Source: an uncultured Eubacterium sp.
GTDB taxonomy: Bacteria; Bacillota; Clostridia; Lachnospirales; Lachnospiraceae
Assembly (NCBI GenBank): GCA_905236235.1
Contig: CAJOPA010000037.1
Location: 1-33,911 of the forward strand
Direction: 5' to 3'
DNA length: 33,911 nucleotides
Shown piece by piece: positions 25,677 through 33,911 of the stretch. Positions within the stretch are counted from its first letter, which is position 1. Each line of letters begins with the position of its first letter. The notes under the pieces were generated by a model, which was given only the letters and a program-made list of their open reading frames with translations, did not search any database and had not been told where the DNA came from. Made by a program: the position numbers and the translations under genes.

Positions 25677-27650
25677 ATGGGAAAGGAACAGTGGGGGAAA
25701 CGAATCGGAATCGGTGTGGCCGTCATGCTGCTTGCCATGGTGGCGGTGACGGACGTCCTGACGGTGCGCAGGATCCTTTCTCATGATACGGACAGCTTTG
25801 TGATGCAGACCTGGGAGGATTATGAGGCAGGCATCGACAGCCTTTCGGCCGAGACGTGTTTTTGCGCGATCGGAAGTCACATGCAAAAGATCACGATCCC
25901 CCTTCTTTATTCCTCGGAGGATCTGACGGCAGAGGAGAAGCGACAGATCTTGTCGGAGATCCGCGGAAGCGTGGTCTATTCCGTCACGGATACCACGGGC
26001 AGGGTCATCGTACCCGAGACAGAAGCCTCAGCCGAGGAGGTCTTTGCGGACACGGAGGATGCACTTACCCTCGTTGGGATCGCCTCCGGTGCTTTTGAAG
26101 CCGGGGAGACTTATCTGTTATATTTGGATTTTAGTTTTGAATATACGAAAGGAAGCGGGGAGGATTTCCCGCTTGCGATCGGCATGGATGCCAACGGCGC
26201 CATGATCGTGCAATATGCCAAGGTGACCTACCACGGCCTGCAGATCGCGATCCTGATCGCCTTGCATCTGTTTGTGGCGGGCATTCTTTGGTGGATCTTC
26301 AAAAAGGGTATAAACGGTGCCAACTTTTTTGTGATCTGCATGGGGCTCGGGTGTTTCCTCGCACTGGTTAACGTGCCTTTCTCAAGAGATGATGAATTTC
26401 GGCATTTTGTCCGTGCGTATGATCTTAGTTGCGGCGGTGCGCCGGGACATTATGCGCGGGATGGAGAAGTGATCATCGGCAATATCCAAAAGGACATCGT
26501 GGGGGCGTATGTATGCACGCTTCCCTCTGAGATCTCCGAGATGCGTCTACTCTCCTATGAGGGGAATATCACCAATGCTTCCTACTACGCGGAGATAAAT
26601 ACGGATTATTGCAGATCGCGCATGCTTTCCCTTTTGAGCCGGGAGACGACGGAGGAGGTCGTCACGGTCTCCGAATGCGTGACCTGGTACCATGGATGGG
26701 AGACCTACTTTGCTTCCGCCATCGGGATATGGGCGGGAAGGATGCTGGGAATGCGCCCGCTTTTCCTGTACTATGCCGCGGCATTCGGACAGATCCTTAT
26801 TGCAAGCCTGCTCTTTCTTGCGGCGTTTTGGCTGACAAAGCAGTATCGGCTGATCCCCATGATCTGCGGTCTGACCGTACCCGTGCTGTGGCATGTGGGA
26901 TCCGCGCATCCGGACGGGATCCTGATGGCGCTGACCGTGCTTTGCATGGCGGTGATCCTGCATATCAAAGAAAATAAAATCAAGATTTTATCTACCAATG
27001 GAATCTTGTGGATGCTCGTCTGGCTTTTGCTTGTGATCTGGCTGTACAAGATCAAGCTGCCTTATGCTTTACTGGGGCTGTCCTGCCTTTTCCTTTTGAC
27101 GAAGGAGAACGGGACTTTGCCGGTCAAAAAGCGGGTTCTTCTTTTTGGGGGATGCGCGGCGGCGGTTCTTGTGGGCTGTATCCTCTTCAGACATGCGCTC
27201 ATGGAGTATGTTTACGGTTTCCTGCCCCGGGACTATGTGACCTATATAGGGGAGCATATCGTGGCGGTGGGGATCCTGTTTTTAAGGACGGGCAGGGATC
27301 TGTTGCTTGCCACCTGGCAGCGTTTGCAGATCACCCGATGGTTGCCCTACGGATGGGCGGCGGCGATCCTTTTGGTACTTTCCAAGAAAAAGGATCCGTG
27401 GGTGCGCAGAGTGGCGATGTTGGTGCTGTTTTTGTGCATGCTCCTTGTCATCGTTGTCGTGGGATATACGCTGATGCCGCCGGACTACGGCGTGATCTGG
27501 GGCCTGACCTATCGCTATATGTTGCCGTTTTTGCCGCTCGTTTATGTGGTGCTTCCGCAGGGAAACGACACCACCGACGCCGCGGTACGGAAGTTGGCGC
27601 CCTTTGTTTTGATTGTCATGTCCTTTAGTGGTATAGTAATCTCAATATAA
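25677..27650 (+). CDS. Large polytopic membrane protein, DUF2142-like
   Basis: A 657-residue protein with a first membrane segment (about residues 9-27), an extracytoplasmic domain of roughly 150 residues, then about ten membrane segments. The motif PFSRDDEFRHFVRAYDLSCGG just after an early membrane helix resembles the acidic loop of DUF2142 proteins, related in layout to lipid-linked-sugar (GT-C) glycosyltransferases, in which acidic residues in the first outer loop bind metal or substrate. SAHPDG later is also typical. A role in building or decorating a surface polymer is inferred. GTG at 25674 and ATG at 25677 are both possible. The tandem repeats before it suggest specific regulation. A promoter for hprK lies within its last codons. 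Confidence 0.65.
   Translation: MGKEQWGKRIGIGVAVMLLAMVAVTDVLTVRRILSHDTDSFVMQTWEDYEAGIDSLSAETCFCAIGSHMQKITIPLLYSSEDLTAEEKRQILSEIRGSVVYSVTDTTGRVIVPETEASAEEVFADTEDALTLVGIASGAFEAGETYLLYLDFSFEYTKGSGEDFPLAIGMDANGAMIVQYAKVTYHGLQIAILIALHLFVAGILWWIFKKGINGANFFVICMGLGCFLALVNVPFSRDDEFRHFVRAYDLSCGGAPGHYARDGEVIIGNIQKDIVGAYVCTLPSEISEMRLLSYEGNITNASYYAEINTDYCRSRMLSLLSRETTEEVVTVSECVTWYHGWETYFASAIGIWAGRMLGMRPLFLYYAAAFGQILIASLLFLAAFWLTKQYRLIPMICGLTVPVLWHVGSAHPDGILMALTVLCMAVILHIKENKIKILSTNGILWMLVWLLLVIWLYKIKLPYALLGLSCLFLLTKENGTLPVKKRVLLFGGCAAAVLVGCILFRHALMEYVYGFLPRDYVTYIGEHIVAVGILFLRTGRDLLLATWQRLQITRWLPYGWAAAILLVLSKKKDPWVRRVAMLVLFLCMLLVIVVVGYTLMPPDYGVIWGLTYRYMLPFLPLVYVVLPQGNDTTDAAVRKLAPFVLIVMSFSGIVISI
27609..27637 (+). 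promoter_or_regulatory. Promoter of hprK inside the preceding gene
   Basis: TTGATT (27609-27614) and TATAGT (27632-27637) are 17 bp apart, with TGG before the -10 (extended -10). It overlaps the last codons of the membrane protein gene and would give a leader of about 30 nt before hprK. Confidence 0.65.
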
Positions 27651-27672
27651 TCTCGGGATAGGGAGGATTGTC

Positions 27673-28662
27673 ATGCAGAGTGTTCGTTTGGAAAAGATCG
27701 CGAAAAAGCTGGATCTGGAGTTGCTGACGCCGGAGATCGACATCTCGGATCGCATGGTCTATCAGATGGAGTTAAACCGTCCGGGATTGCAGTTGACGGG
27801 GTATTTCGAGCATTTTATGTCGGATCGCATCCAGGTGCTCGGAAAGGTGGAGTACACCTATATCAAGCAATTGGATCGCTCCACCAGGATCCGGATCTTT
27901 AAAAAAATGATGGAGTACGATATCCCGGGGATCATTTTCTGCAGGGGATATCGTCCGGATAAGGATATCCTAAGGATCGCCAAGGAACACGGCGTGCCGC
28001 TTTTCGGTACCGTGAGCGCCACCTCCGCGTTTATGGCGGAGCTGACCGTGGAGCTGGCGGAGGGGTTGGCCCCTTGTATTTCCATGCACGGCGTACTGGT
28101 GGATGTCTACGGTGAGGGGATTCTCATCATGGGAGAAAGCGGTGTCGGCAAGAGTGAGGCGGCACTCGAGCTTATCCGCAGAGGCCATCGTCTGGTGGCG
28201 GATGACGTGGTGGAGATCCGCAAGATCAATGAGCGTACTTTGGTGGGCACGGCGCCGGAGGTGACCCGGCATTTCATCGAACTGCGTGGGATCGGCATCA
28301 TCGACTGCCGTACGCTTTTTGGCGTGGAGAGTATCAAGGAAAAACAAAACATCGATCTGGTCATCAAGCTGGAGGAATGGAATAAGGAAATCGAGTATGA
28401 CCGTCTGGGGCTTGAGGATGCTTATACCAATATTTTGGGGATCGATGTGGTCTGTCAGGACCTGCCGATCCGTCCCGGACGAAACCTTGCCGTGATCTGC
28501 GAGGCGGCCGCCGTCAACCATCGCCAGAAAAAGATGGGATACAATGCGGCGCAGGAGCTTTATCGCAGAACGGCCGAAAACATGGAGCGCAGAATGCGGG
28601 AGAAAAAAGAGGAAGAGGCGTATTATGCCACGCACCCGCAGGCGTACAAGGATGAAACGTGA
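27673..28662 (+). CDS. hprK: HPr kinase/phosphorylase
   Basis: HprK phosphorylates Ser46 of HPr and Crh when fructose 1,6-bisphosphate is plentiful and removes the phosphate when phosphate is high, so it controls carbon catabolite repression through CcpA. The C-terminal catalytic domain has the P-loop GESGVGKSE (near residue 154), the ADDVVEI stretch, the family signature ELRGIGIIDCRTLFG, and DLPIRPGRNLAVICEAAAVNHRQKKMGYNAA near the end. The length of 329 residues is standard. GGGAGGA precedes the ATG. The likely substrate, a Crh-like protein, is encoded at 32799. The gene order hprK ... murB-rapZ-whiA-crh groups envelope growth and carbon signalling. Confidence 0.95.
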   Translation: MQSVRLEKIAKKLDLELLTPEIDISDRMVYQMELNRPGLQLTGYFEHFMSDRIQVLGKVEYTYIKQLDRSTRIRIFKKMMEYDIPGIIFCRGYRPDKDILRIAKEHGVPLFGTVSATSAFMAELTVELAEGLAPCISMHGVLVDVYGEGILIMGESGVGKSEAALELIRRGHRLVADDVVEIRKINERTLVGTAPEVTRHFIELRGIGIIDCRTLFGVESIKEKQNIDLVIKLEEWNKEIEYDRLGLEDAYTNILGIDVVCQDLPIRPGRNLAVICEAAAVNHRQKKMGYNAAQELYRRTAENMERRMREKKEEEAYYATHPQAYKDET

Positions 28663-28708
28663 CCGGTCGGAGAGACCCTGCAATAGAAAGAAATGAGAGG
28701 AAGAGCAT

Positions 28709-30094
28709 ATGGAACGAAAAGACGCATGGGAAAAATACCCCGAAGGAAAAAAGGACTACAAGGCACTGTTTGCTTTTGCGGAAGGGTATAAGGATTTTAT
28801 CAGCAACTGCAAGACGGAGCGCGCATGCGTGAAGGAACTCGTGCAAAAGGCAGAGGATGCCGGATTTGTGAATATCGAGGAGATCCTTGCCAAAAAGAAA
28901 AAATTAAAAAGCGGCGACAAGGTGTATGCCGTAAAGATGAAGAAGACCCTGGTGATGTATGTGATCGGTACGGAGCCCATGGAAAAGGGTCTCAATATCC
29001 TGGGCGCACATATCGATTCCCCGCGCATGGACTTAAAGCAAAATCCCCTGTATGAGGATACGGGGATGGCGCTTTTGGACACCCATTACTACGGCGGTGT
29101 GAAGAAGTATCAGTGGGTAACGTTGCCGCTGGCGCTCCACGGCGTGATCGTCAAGAAGGACGGTACCGTGGTCGAGGTGGATCTGGGAGACAAGGAGGGA
29201 GATCCGGTCTTTGGCGTGAGCGACTTGCTCATCCATCTTTCCGAAAAACAGATGGAAAAGAAGGGCAACAAGATCGTGGAAGGCGAGGACTTAAATGTCC
29301 TCGTGGGAAGCATTCCCTTAAAGGGCGAGGAAAAGGATGCGGTCTCCAAAAACGTCTTGCAGATCTTGAAGAAGCAGTATGATGTTGAGGAGGAAGATTT
29401 CCTTTCGGCGGAGATCGAAGTGGTGCCTGCGGGAAAGGCGAGAGATTACGGGTTTGACCGCAGCATGATCATGGGATACGGTCATGATGACCGCTCCTGC
29501 GCGTATCCTTCCTTTATGGCGATGCTGCAGATGAAAAAGCCGAAGAAGACGTCCGTGTGCCTCCTGGTGGACAAGGAGGAGATCGGTAGTGTCGGCGCGA
29601 CCGGCATGAAGTCCCATTTCTTTGAGGATACCACGGCCGAGGTCATGAATGCGATGGGCGTTTACAGTGAGCTCACCATGCGTCGTTGCCTGGCGGCTTC
29701 CAACGTCCTCTCCTCGGATGTGAGCGCAGCGTTTGATCCCAATTATGCATCCGTCAGCGAGAAAAAGAACGTGGCCTATTTTGGCAGAGGTCTGGTATTT
29801 AATAAATTCACGGGCGCAAGAGGTAAGTCCGGTTCCAATGATGCCAATGCGGAATACATCGCGCATCTGCGGGATATCTTGGACAGGAATAAGGTTTCCT
29901 TCCAGACGGCGGAGCTTGGCAAGGTGGATGCCGGCGGCGGCGGAACCATCGCGTATATCCTTGCCCGCTACGGTATGAACGTGATCGACAGCGGTGTGGC
30001 GGTGTTAAATATGCATGCCCCCTGGGAGATCATCTCCAAGGTGGATCTGTACGAGGCATATCGCGGATATATCGCGTTTTTGAATGAGGCATAA
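28709..30094 (+). CDS. M18 family aminopeptidase
   Basis: A cytoplasmic metallo-aminopeptidase of the M18 family (aspartyl aminopeptidase and yeast aminopeptidase I relatives), which clips N-terminal residues, often acidic, from peptides. Two-metal site motifs are visible: the first His in GAHIDSPRMDLK (about residue 99), the Asp in YGHDDRSCAYP, the Glu pair in VDKEEIGSVGATGM, and the late His in VLNMHAPWEIISKVD. The length of 461 residues is typical. A good GAGAGGAAG site precedes the ATG. It follows hprK by 46 nt and precedes murB by 3 nt. Exact residue preference cannot be read from the sequence. Confidence 0.92.
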   Translation: MERKDAWEKYPEGKKDYKALFAFAEGYKDFISNCKTERACVKELVQKAEDAGFVNIEEILAKKKKLKSGDKVYAVKMKKTLVMYVIGTEPMEKGLNILGAHIDSPRMDLKQNPLYEDTGMALLDTHYYGGVKKYQWVTLPLALHGVIVKKDGTVVEVDLGDKEGDPVFGVSDLLIHLSEKQMEKKGNKIVEGEDLNVLVGSIPLKGEEKDAVSKNVLQILKKQYDVEEEDFLSAEIEVVPAGKARDYGFDRSMIMGYGHDDRSCAYPSFMAMLQMKKPKKTSVCLLVDKEEIGSVGATGMKSHFFEDTTAEVMNAMGVYSELTMRRCLAASNVLSSDVSAAFDPNYASVSEKKNVAYFGRGLVFNKFTGARGKSGSNDANAEYIAHLRDILDRNKVSFQTAELGKVDAGGGGTIAYILARYGMNVIDSGVAVLNMHAPWEIISKVDLYEAYRGYIAFLNEA

Positions 30095-30097
30095 GGA

Positions 30098-31012
30098 ATG
30101 TTGGATGCATTGCGTACGCTTCTGTCGCCGGAGCGGGTACTGACAGAGGAGCCCATGGCGCGGCATACCACCTTTAAGATCGGTGGGCCGGCCGAGTTTT
30201 ATGTGATTCCCGGCGAGGAAGAGGTAGAAAAGATTATTGATTTGTGCAAACGAAGCGGGACGCCCCTGGCGATCATCGGTAACGGCAGTAATCTGCTGGT
30301 CGGTGACGGCGGGATCCGCGGCGTGGTGATGGAGATCGGCGCAGGCATGCGCCGTATTTCCGTAGAAAAAAATACGGAAGGCGCAAGACGGCGCATCGTT
30401 GTACAGGCGGGTGCACCGTTAAGCCGTCTCTCTCAGGAGGCAGCGGCCGCAAACCTGACGGGGCTTGAGTTTGCCTCCGGGATCCCCGGAACGGTGGGTG
30501 GCGCCCTGGTCATGAATGCGGGCGCTTACGGCGGAGAGGTCAAGGACGTGGTGGAGGAGATCCGCGTGATCACGTCAGAGGGTGAGATGGCAAACCTTTC
30601 TGCGGAAGCCTACGACGGAGGGTATCGGACCAGCCGCGTGATGCGTGAAAAGATGGTGGTCTTATCCGCTGTGTTCCGACTGCCCTTGGGACATGCCGAC
30701 GAGATCGCGCAGACGATGGATGATCTGCGCAAACGCCGCAATGAAAAGCAACCGTTAAACTTCCCCAGCGCCGGATCCACGTTTAAGCGCCCGGAGGGGT
30801 ACTTTGCAGGGAAGCTTATCGAGGACAGCGGTCTGGCCGGGTATCGCGTGGGGGATGCGGAGGTGTCCGAGAAGCATTGCGGATTTGTGATCAATCGCGG
30901 GAAGGCGACGGCTCGTGATGTGAGAAAACTGATCGAGGATGTCTCGCTTAAGGTTTTTGAAACATACGGGGTCAAGCTGGAGCCGGAAGTACGCTTTATG
31001 GGGGATTTCTAA
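30098..31012 (+). CDS. murB: UDP-N-acetylenolpyruvoylglucosamine reductase
   Basis: MurB reduces UDP-GlcNAc-enolpyruvate to UDP-MurNAc with NADPH and bound FAD, an early peptidoglycan step in the cytoplasm. FAD-domain motifs are HTTFKIGGPAEFYVIP, IIGNGSNLLVGDGGIRGVV, and LEFASGIPGTVGGALVMNAGAYGGE. The catalytic Ser is in FPSAGSTFKRP and the final Glu in LEPEVRFMG. It is a type II enzyme of 304 residues. The TAA stop overlaps the ATG of rapZ by one base, a sign of translational coupling between wall synthesis and RapZ. Confidence 0.96.
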   Translation: MLDALRTLLSPERVLTEEPMARHTTFKIGGPAEFYVIPGEEEVEKIIDLCKRSGTPLAIIGNGSNLLVGDGGIRGVVMEIGAGMRRISVEKNTEGARRRIVVQAGAPLSRLSQEAAAANLTGLEFASGIPGTVGGALVMNAGAYGGEVKDVVEEIRVITSEGEMANLSAEAYDGGYRTSRVMREKMVVLSAVFRLPLGHADEIAQTMDDLRKRRNEKQPLNFPSAGSTFKRPEGYFAGKLIEDSGLAGYRVGDAEVSEKHCGFVINRGKATARDVRKLIEDVSLKVFETYGVKLEPEVRFMGDF

Positions 31013-31869
31013 TGGAATTTATCATCATTACGGGCATCAGCGGCGCGGGAAAGACAACGGCGCTCAAGACCATGGAGGATCTGGGGTATTTTTGCGTGGA
31101 CAATCTCCCCATTTCTCTTATCGAAAAATTTGCGGAGCTGACCAACACACCGGATAGTCATGTCCGGAAGGTGGCGCTCGGCATTGATGTCCGAAGCGGT
31201 GATTTCCTGCAGGAGATGCGGGATGTACTCGAAAAGATCACCAACCAGGGATATCGCTACCGCGTTGTATTTCTGGATGCGGAGGATGATACCCTGATCC
31301 GCCGCTTTAAGGAGACGCGCCGGGTCCATCCGCTTGCGGAAGGCGGACGCGTGGAGGAAGGGATTGCCAAAGAGCGTGAGATGCTCAGGTTTTTGCGGGC
31401 GCAGGCAGATTTTTACTTTGATACGACCAGGTTTCGGACCAGGGAGTTAAACGATCGTCTGCGGGAGATCTTCGTGGACGAAAAGGAGGATCGGGCAATC
31501 CATATCCTTGTTTTGTCCTTTGGTTATAAGTATGGGATCCCCAAGGATGCGGACCTTGTCTTTGATGTACGTTTCCTGCCCAATCCTTTCTATGATCCCG
31601 CACTGCGGCCTTTGACCGGAGAGGATGCAAAGATCCGTGACTTTGTTAAGCAAAACGGCCGTGCGGATCAGTTCCTTGCCAAGCTCAAGGACATGCTGGA
31701 CTTTTTGCTGAACGAATACGTGGAGGAAGGCAGAAACCAGGTGGTCATCGCCTTTGGATGCACCGGCGGCAAGCATCGTTCCGTGACGGTGGCGCACGAG
31801 GTGTATGAGATGCTTTCCCGAAAGCAGATGTATGATGTGCGGATCCAGCATGTCGATATCATGAAATGA
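31012..31869 (+). CDS. rapZ: RNase adapter / nucleotide-binding protein RapZ (YvcJ)
   Basis: A P-loop protein of 285 residues. The Walker A motif GISGAGKTT (about residues 7-15) and EDLGYFCVDNLP are family hallmarks; the C-terminal domain has FGCTGGKHRSVTVAHEVYEML. In Escherichia coli RapZ senses glucosamine 6-phosphate and directs RNase E; in Bacillus YvcJ it binds and hydrolyses nucleotides and affects competence. The Clostridia role is not settled. It begins on the last base of the murB stop and is followed by whiA after 21 nt. The yvcK gene found between these two in Bacillus is missing here. Confidence 0.95.
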   Translation: MEFIIITGISGAGKTTALKTMEDLGYFCVDNLPISLIEKFAELTNTPDSHVRKVALGIDVRSGDFLQEMRDVLEKITNQGYRYRVVFLDAEDDTLIRRFKETRRVHPLAEGGRVEEGIAKEREMLRFLRAQADFYFDTTRFRTRELNDRLREIFVDEKEDRAIHILVLSFGYKYGIPKDADLVFDVRFLPNPFYDPALRPLTGEDAKIRDFVKQNGRADQFLAKLKDMLDFLLNEYVEEGRNQVVIAFGCTGGKHRSVTVAHEVYEMLSRKQMYDVRIQHVDIMK

Positions 31870-31890
31870 TCAGGAAGTTGAGGAGAATCC

Positions 31891-32802
31891 ATGTCTTTTT
31901 CATCGGATGTGAAAGCGGAAATAGCCAGAAACGAATGTAAGCGTCGCCACTGCAACATGGCGGAGCTTGCTGCCATGATGGAGATGACGGGACGGATCGG
32001 GAAGGACGAAGAAAATAAACCCTGTTTTTATATCGGCGTCGAGAACCCGCAGGTAGCCAGAAAATGCTTTACTTTGCTGAAGAAAACTTTTAATATGGTA
32101 ACGGATGTCAGTGAAAAGCATGAGGGGCTTTTGCGCATCCGCAACGAAGAGGATTTTCACACGGTGATGGAGGCCCTAAAGATCGGCCGAAGCACGGCGC
32201 TGACGGATCCTCTATTGATCTCGCGGGAATGCTGCAAGCGTGCTTTTTTGCGCGGCGCGTTCTTGGCCGGTGGTTCCATGAACGATCCCGCCAAATCCTA
32301 CCACCTTGAAATCGTGACTTCCACGGGAGAAAAGGCCGAGCAACTCATGCAGTGCATGAGATTTTTTGGTCTGGATGCCAAGGTAGTCCCACGAAAGGGT
32401 AATTTTGTGGTATATTTAAAAGAGGGCGGACAGATCGTGGATTTCTTGGGGATCATCGAGGCGCATGTGGCGCTGATGGAGATGGAAAATGCCAGGATCT
32501 TAAAAGAGATGCGCAACCAGGTCAACCGACAAGTCAATTGCGAGACGGCCAACCTCAACAAGACGATCCGCGCTTCCGTGCGACAGTTGGAGGATATCCG
32601 TTATCTGCGGGACTATGGGTATCTGGAGGATTTACCGGAGTCTTTGCGGCAGATGGCCTATGTGCGTTTGGAACACCCGGATGCGACGCTTGCGGAATTG
32701 GGAGAACTGACAGAACCGCCCATCGGGAAATCGGGCGTTAATCACAGACTGCGTCGGCTGTGTGAGATAGCAGAAAAGCAAATGCCAGGGAGGATGCCAT
32801 GA
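31891..32802 (+). CDS. whiA: WhiA, DNA-binding regulator with LAGLIDADG-like fold
   Basis: WhiA controls sporulation septation in Streptomyces and affects division and chromosome segregation in Bacillus. The 303-residue sequence begins SFSSDVKAEIARNE, typical of the family, has a homing-endonuclease-like middle (KRAFLRGAFLAGGSMNDPAKSYHLEI) without evident catalytic acidic residues, and ends in a helix-turn-helix (ATLAELGELTEPPIGKSGVNHRLRRLCEIAE). GAGGAG precedes the ATG. Its stop overlaps the start of the next gene by 4 nt (ATGA). The organism probably does not sporulate (see findings), so a role in division or growth is more likely. Confidence 0.95.
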   Translation: MSFSSDVKAEIARNECKRRHCNMAELAAMMEMTGRIGKDEENKPCFYIGVENPQVARKCFTLLKKTFNMVTDVSEKHEGLLRIRNEEDFHTVMEALKIGRSTALTDPLLISRECCKRAFLRGAFLAGGSMNDPAKSYHLEIVTSTGEKAEQLMQCMRFFGLDAKVVPRKGNFVVYLKEGGQIVDFLGIIEAHVALMEMENARILKEMRNQVNRQVNCETANLNKTIRASVRQLEDIRYLRDYGYLEDLPESLRQMAYVRLEHPDATLAELGELTEPPIGKSGVNHRLRRLCEIAEKQMPGRMP

Positions 32803-33053
32803 CAAGAAAGAATGTTACGGTAAAAGCAATCACCAAACGGGAGGAAAATCCGATCGCCATGTTGGTGCAGATTGCCAACAAGTTTGAGAGCCGGATCTAT
32901 TTTGAATCCGACAACCGTCATATCAATGCCAAGAGCATGATGGGAATGATGACGCTGGCACTGTATGATGATGAGGAAGTTGTGGTCAGCGCAGAGGGCG
33001 CGGACGAAGCGGACGCGGTGGATGCACTGGAAACCTACCTTCTTGACCGCTAA
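32799..33053 (+). CDS. crh: Crh-like HPr paralogue without His15
   Basis: An 84-residue HPr-fold protein. Alignment needs no gap in the first 50 residues: position 15, the phospho-His of HPr, is Glu, and position 17, normally Arg, is Asn, while Pro18 and the regulatory Ser46 (KSMMGMMTL) are kept; AEGADEADAVDAL near the end is also typical. It therefore cannot pass phosphate to sugar permeases but should accept phosphate from HprK. This matches Crh of Bacillus subtilis (Gln15, Ser46), which binds CcpA, and the location after whiA is the same. A GGGAGG site lies within whiA. A true HPr must be elsewhere in the genome. Confidence 0.85.
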   Translation: MTRKNVTVKAITKREENPIAMLVQIANKFESRIYFESDNRHINAKSMMGMMTLALYDDEEVVVSAEGADEADAVDALETYLLDR

Positions 33054-33070
33054 GGATTGGAGAAGAGACA

Positions 33071-33911
33071 ATGGGTGGTATTCTGGATTATCTCGGGGAG
33101 TACGGACAGTACGATTTTGCACAGGAGCCTTTTAACGAGGTGGATAATCTTGTATTGTCTGAAATCGCCTACACGCCCATGGATCGCTGGCTCTTGGATA
33201 CCGATAAAAAGACCGGCATATTTGCCGAGAAAATGACGTTTCGCAAACTGGCACAGCTTGTGGAGACGGAGGGGTTACTACCCGCAGATGCCGAGGCGAT
33301 GATCTATCGTGACGGTGCCAGGACATTGTGCGAAGCAGCAAAGACAAAGCGTTTTGAGAACGTTCGCGTATATAATTATGTTAACCATATCAGTGAGAGC
33401 CATGACGTGCAGTTTTGCGCCATGGTTTTTGCGTTAAATTTTAGGGATATTTACGTGGCTTTCCGGGGGACGGACGATACGGTCGTGGGATGGAAGGAGG
33501 ATTTCATGCTTTCCTACAGGACGCCCATCCCGGCCCAGGAGGAGGCGCGCACCTATATCGACGGCGTGGGTTACCCCGGACTTGGCAAGGTCTATGTGGG
33601 TGGCCACTCCAAAGGAGGCAATCTCGCCGTTTTTGCCGGGATCTATGCCAAGGACGCGGTCAAAAAGCATATCGTGCAGGTGTACAACAACGACGGCCCG
33701 GGTTTTTTGGCAAAGATGATGGATCGTCCGGAGTATCGCGAGATGCTGCCGCGGATCCATACCTATATGCCGCAGGATTCCGTGGTGGGCAAACTTTTTG
33801 AGCACCGGGAGCCCTGCACGGTGGTGGAGAGCAACGAAAAGGGTTTGATGCAGCATTCGGCGCTCACCTGGCAGGTCAGCGGCAAGACCTTCGTGACCCA
33901 GGCGCATACGA
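33071..33911 (+). CDS. Alpha/beta-hydrolase, lipase-like (DUF2974), 3' end outside window
   Basis: The frame is open from the ATG at 33071 to the window end (280 codons). The nucleophile elbow GHSKGGNLAVFAG (Ser near residue 179) and the preceding FRGTDDTVVGWKEDF match lipase-like proteins of the DUF2974 family, also described as Mbeg1-like. The substrate is unknown. A later QDSVVGKLFEH could hold the Asp of the triad (Asp-Ser just before VVG) and the final residues may hold the catalytic His (QHSALTWQV). The start has a GGAG site about 10 nt upstream, and follows crh by 17 nt. No signal peptide is visible, so a cytoplasmic location is likely. Confidence 0.78.
   Translation, partial: MGGILDYLGEYGQYDFAQEPFNEVDNLVLSEIAYTPMDRWLLDTDKKTGIFAEKMTFRKLAQLVETEGLLPADAEAMIYRDGARTLCEAAKTKRFENVRVYNYVNHISESHDVQFCAMVFALNFRDIYVAFRGTDDTVVGWKEDFMLSYRTPIPAQEEARTYIDGVGYPGLGKVYVGGHSKGGNLAVFAGIYAKDAVKKHIVQVYNNDGPGFLAKMMDRPEYREMLPRIHTYMPQDSVVGKLFEHREPCTVVESNEKGLMQHSALTWQVSGKTFVTQAHT

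Overview
The window looks like a chromosomal segment of a Gram-positive anaerobe of the class Clostridia, most likely Lachnospiraceae. The evidence is gene content and order: a class-3 (archaeal/eukaryote-like) ProS, an HD-domain CCA transferase, HU-RqcP-DivIC-TilS-Hpt-FtsH, glnA next to an ANTAR regulator, HprK and a Crh-like HPr, MurB-RapZ-WhiA, strong purine-rich Shine-Dalgarno sites and two lipobox lipoproteins. The assignment is inferred from reading alone; no database was searched. No tRNA, rRNA, CRISPR array, prophage or classical transposase was seen.

Layout. (1) 1-1745: the last 13 codons of an OmpR-type response regulator, then a beta-helix-like lipoprotein with its own promoter and a strong terminator. 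(2) 1727-8925: a tightly packed unit of GGDEF diguanylate cyclase, proS, cca, PEGA-domain lipoprotein and phosphoglucomutase. (3) 8932-9590: HU and rqcP behind a near-consensus promoter, closed by a terminator. (4) 9612-13900: divIC, tilS, hpt, ftsH; the promoter is flanked by three copies of a GTTTACAT-type motif. The sporulation genes yabP, yabQ and spoIIE, usual in this neighbourhood in spore formers, are absent. (5) 13984-14114: a short unit with its own promoter and terminator, a candidate small RNA or attenuated leader. (6) 14177-17191: Ldh-family oxidoreductase, glutamine synthetase, ANTAR regulator. (7) 17186-17806: a 621-bp imperfect palindrome with 16-bp terminal inverted repeats and two arms of about 250 nt, filling the gap between convergent genes. 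This is the most unusual object in the window. (8) 17826-19313 (minus): a DUF1846 protein, divergent from (9) 19447-25572: a second ftsH with an acidic tail, uvrC, a condensation-like acyltransferase and a zinc-ribbon membrane protein. (10) 25573-27650: a DUF2142-like polytopic membrane protein behind two 22-bp direct repeats. (11) 27609-33911: hprK, M18 aminopeptidase, murB, rapZ, whiA, a Crh-like HPr and the start of an alpha/beta-hydrolase.

How the parts fit. HprK and the Crh-like protein (Glu at 15, Ser kept at 46) form a kinase/substrate pair for carbon catabolite signalling without phosphotransfer ability in the carrier. RapZ, WhiA and MurB tie this to cell-envelope growth. glnA and the ANTAR protein suggest nitrogen control by RNA-level antitermination. 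Two FtsH proteases in separate transcription units suggest divided membrane quality control.
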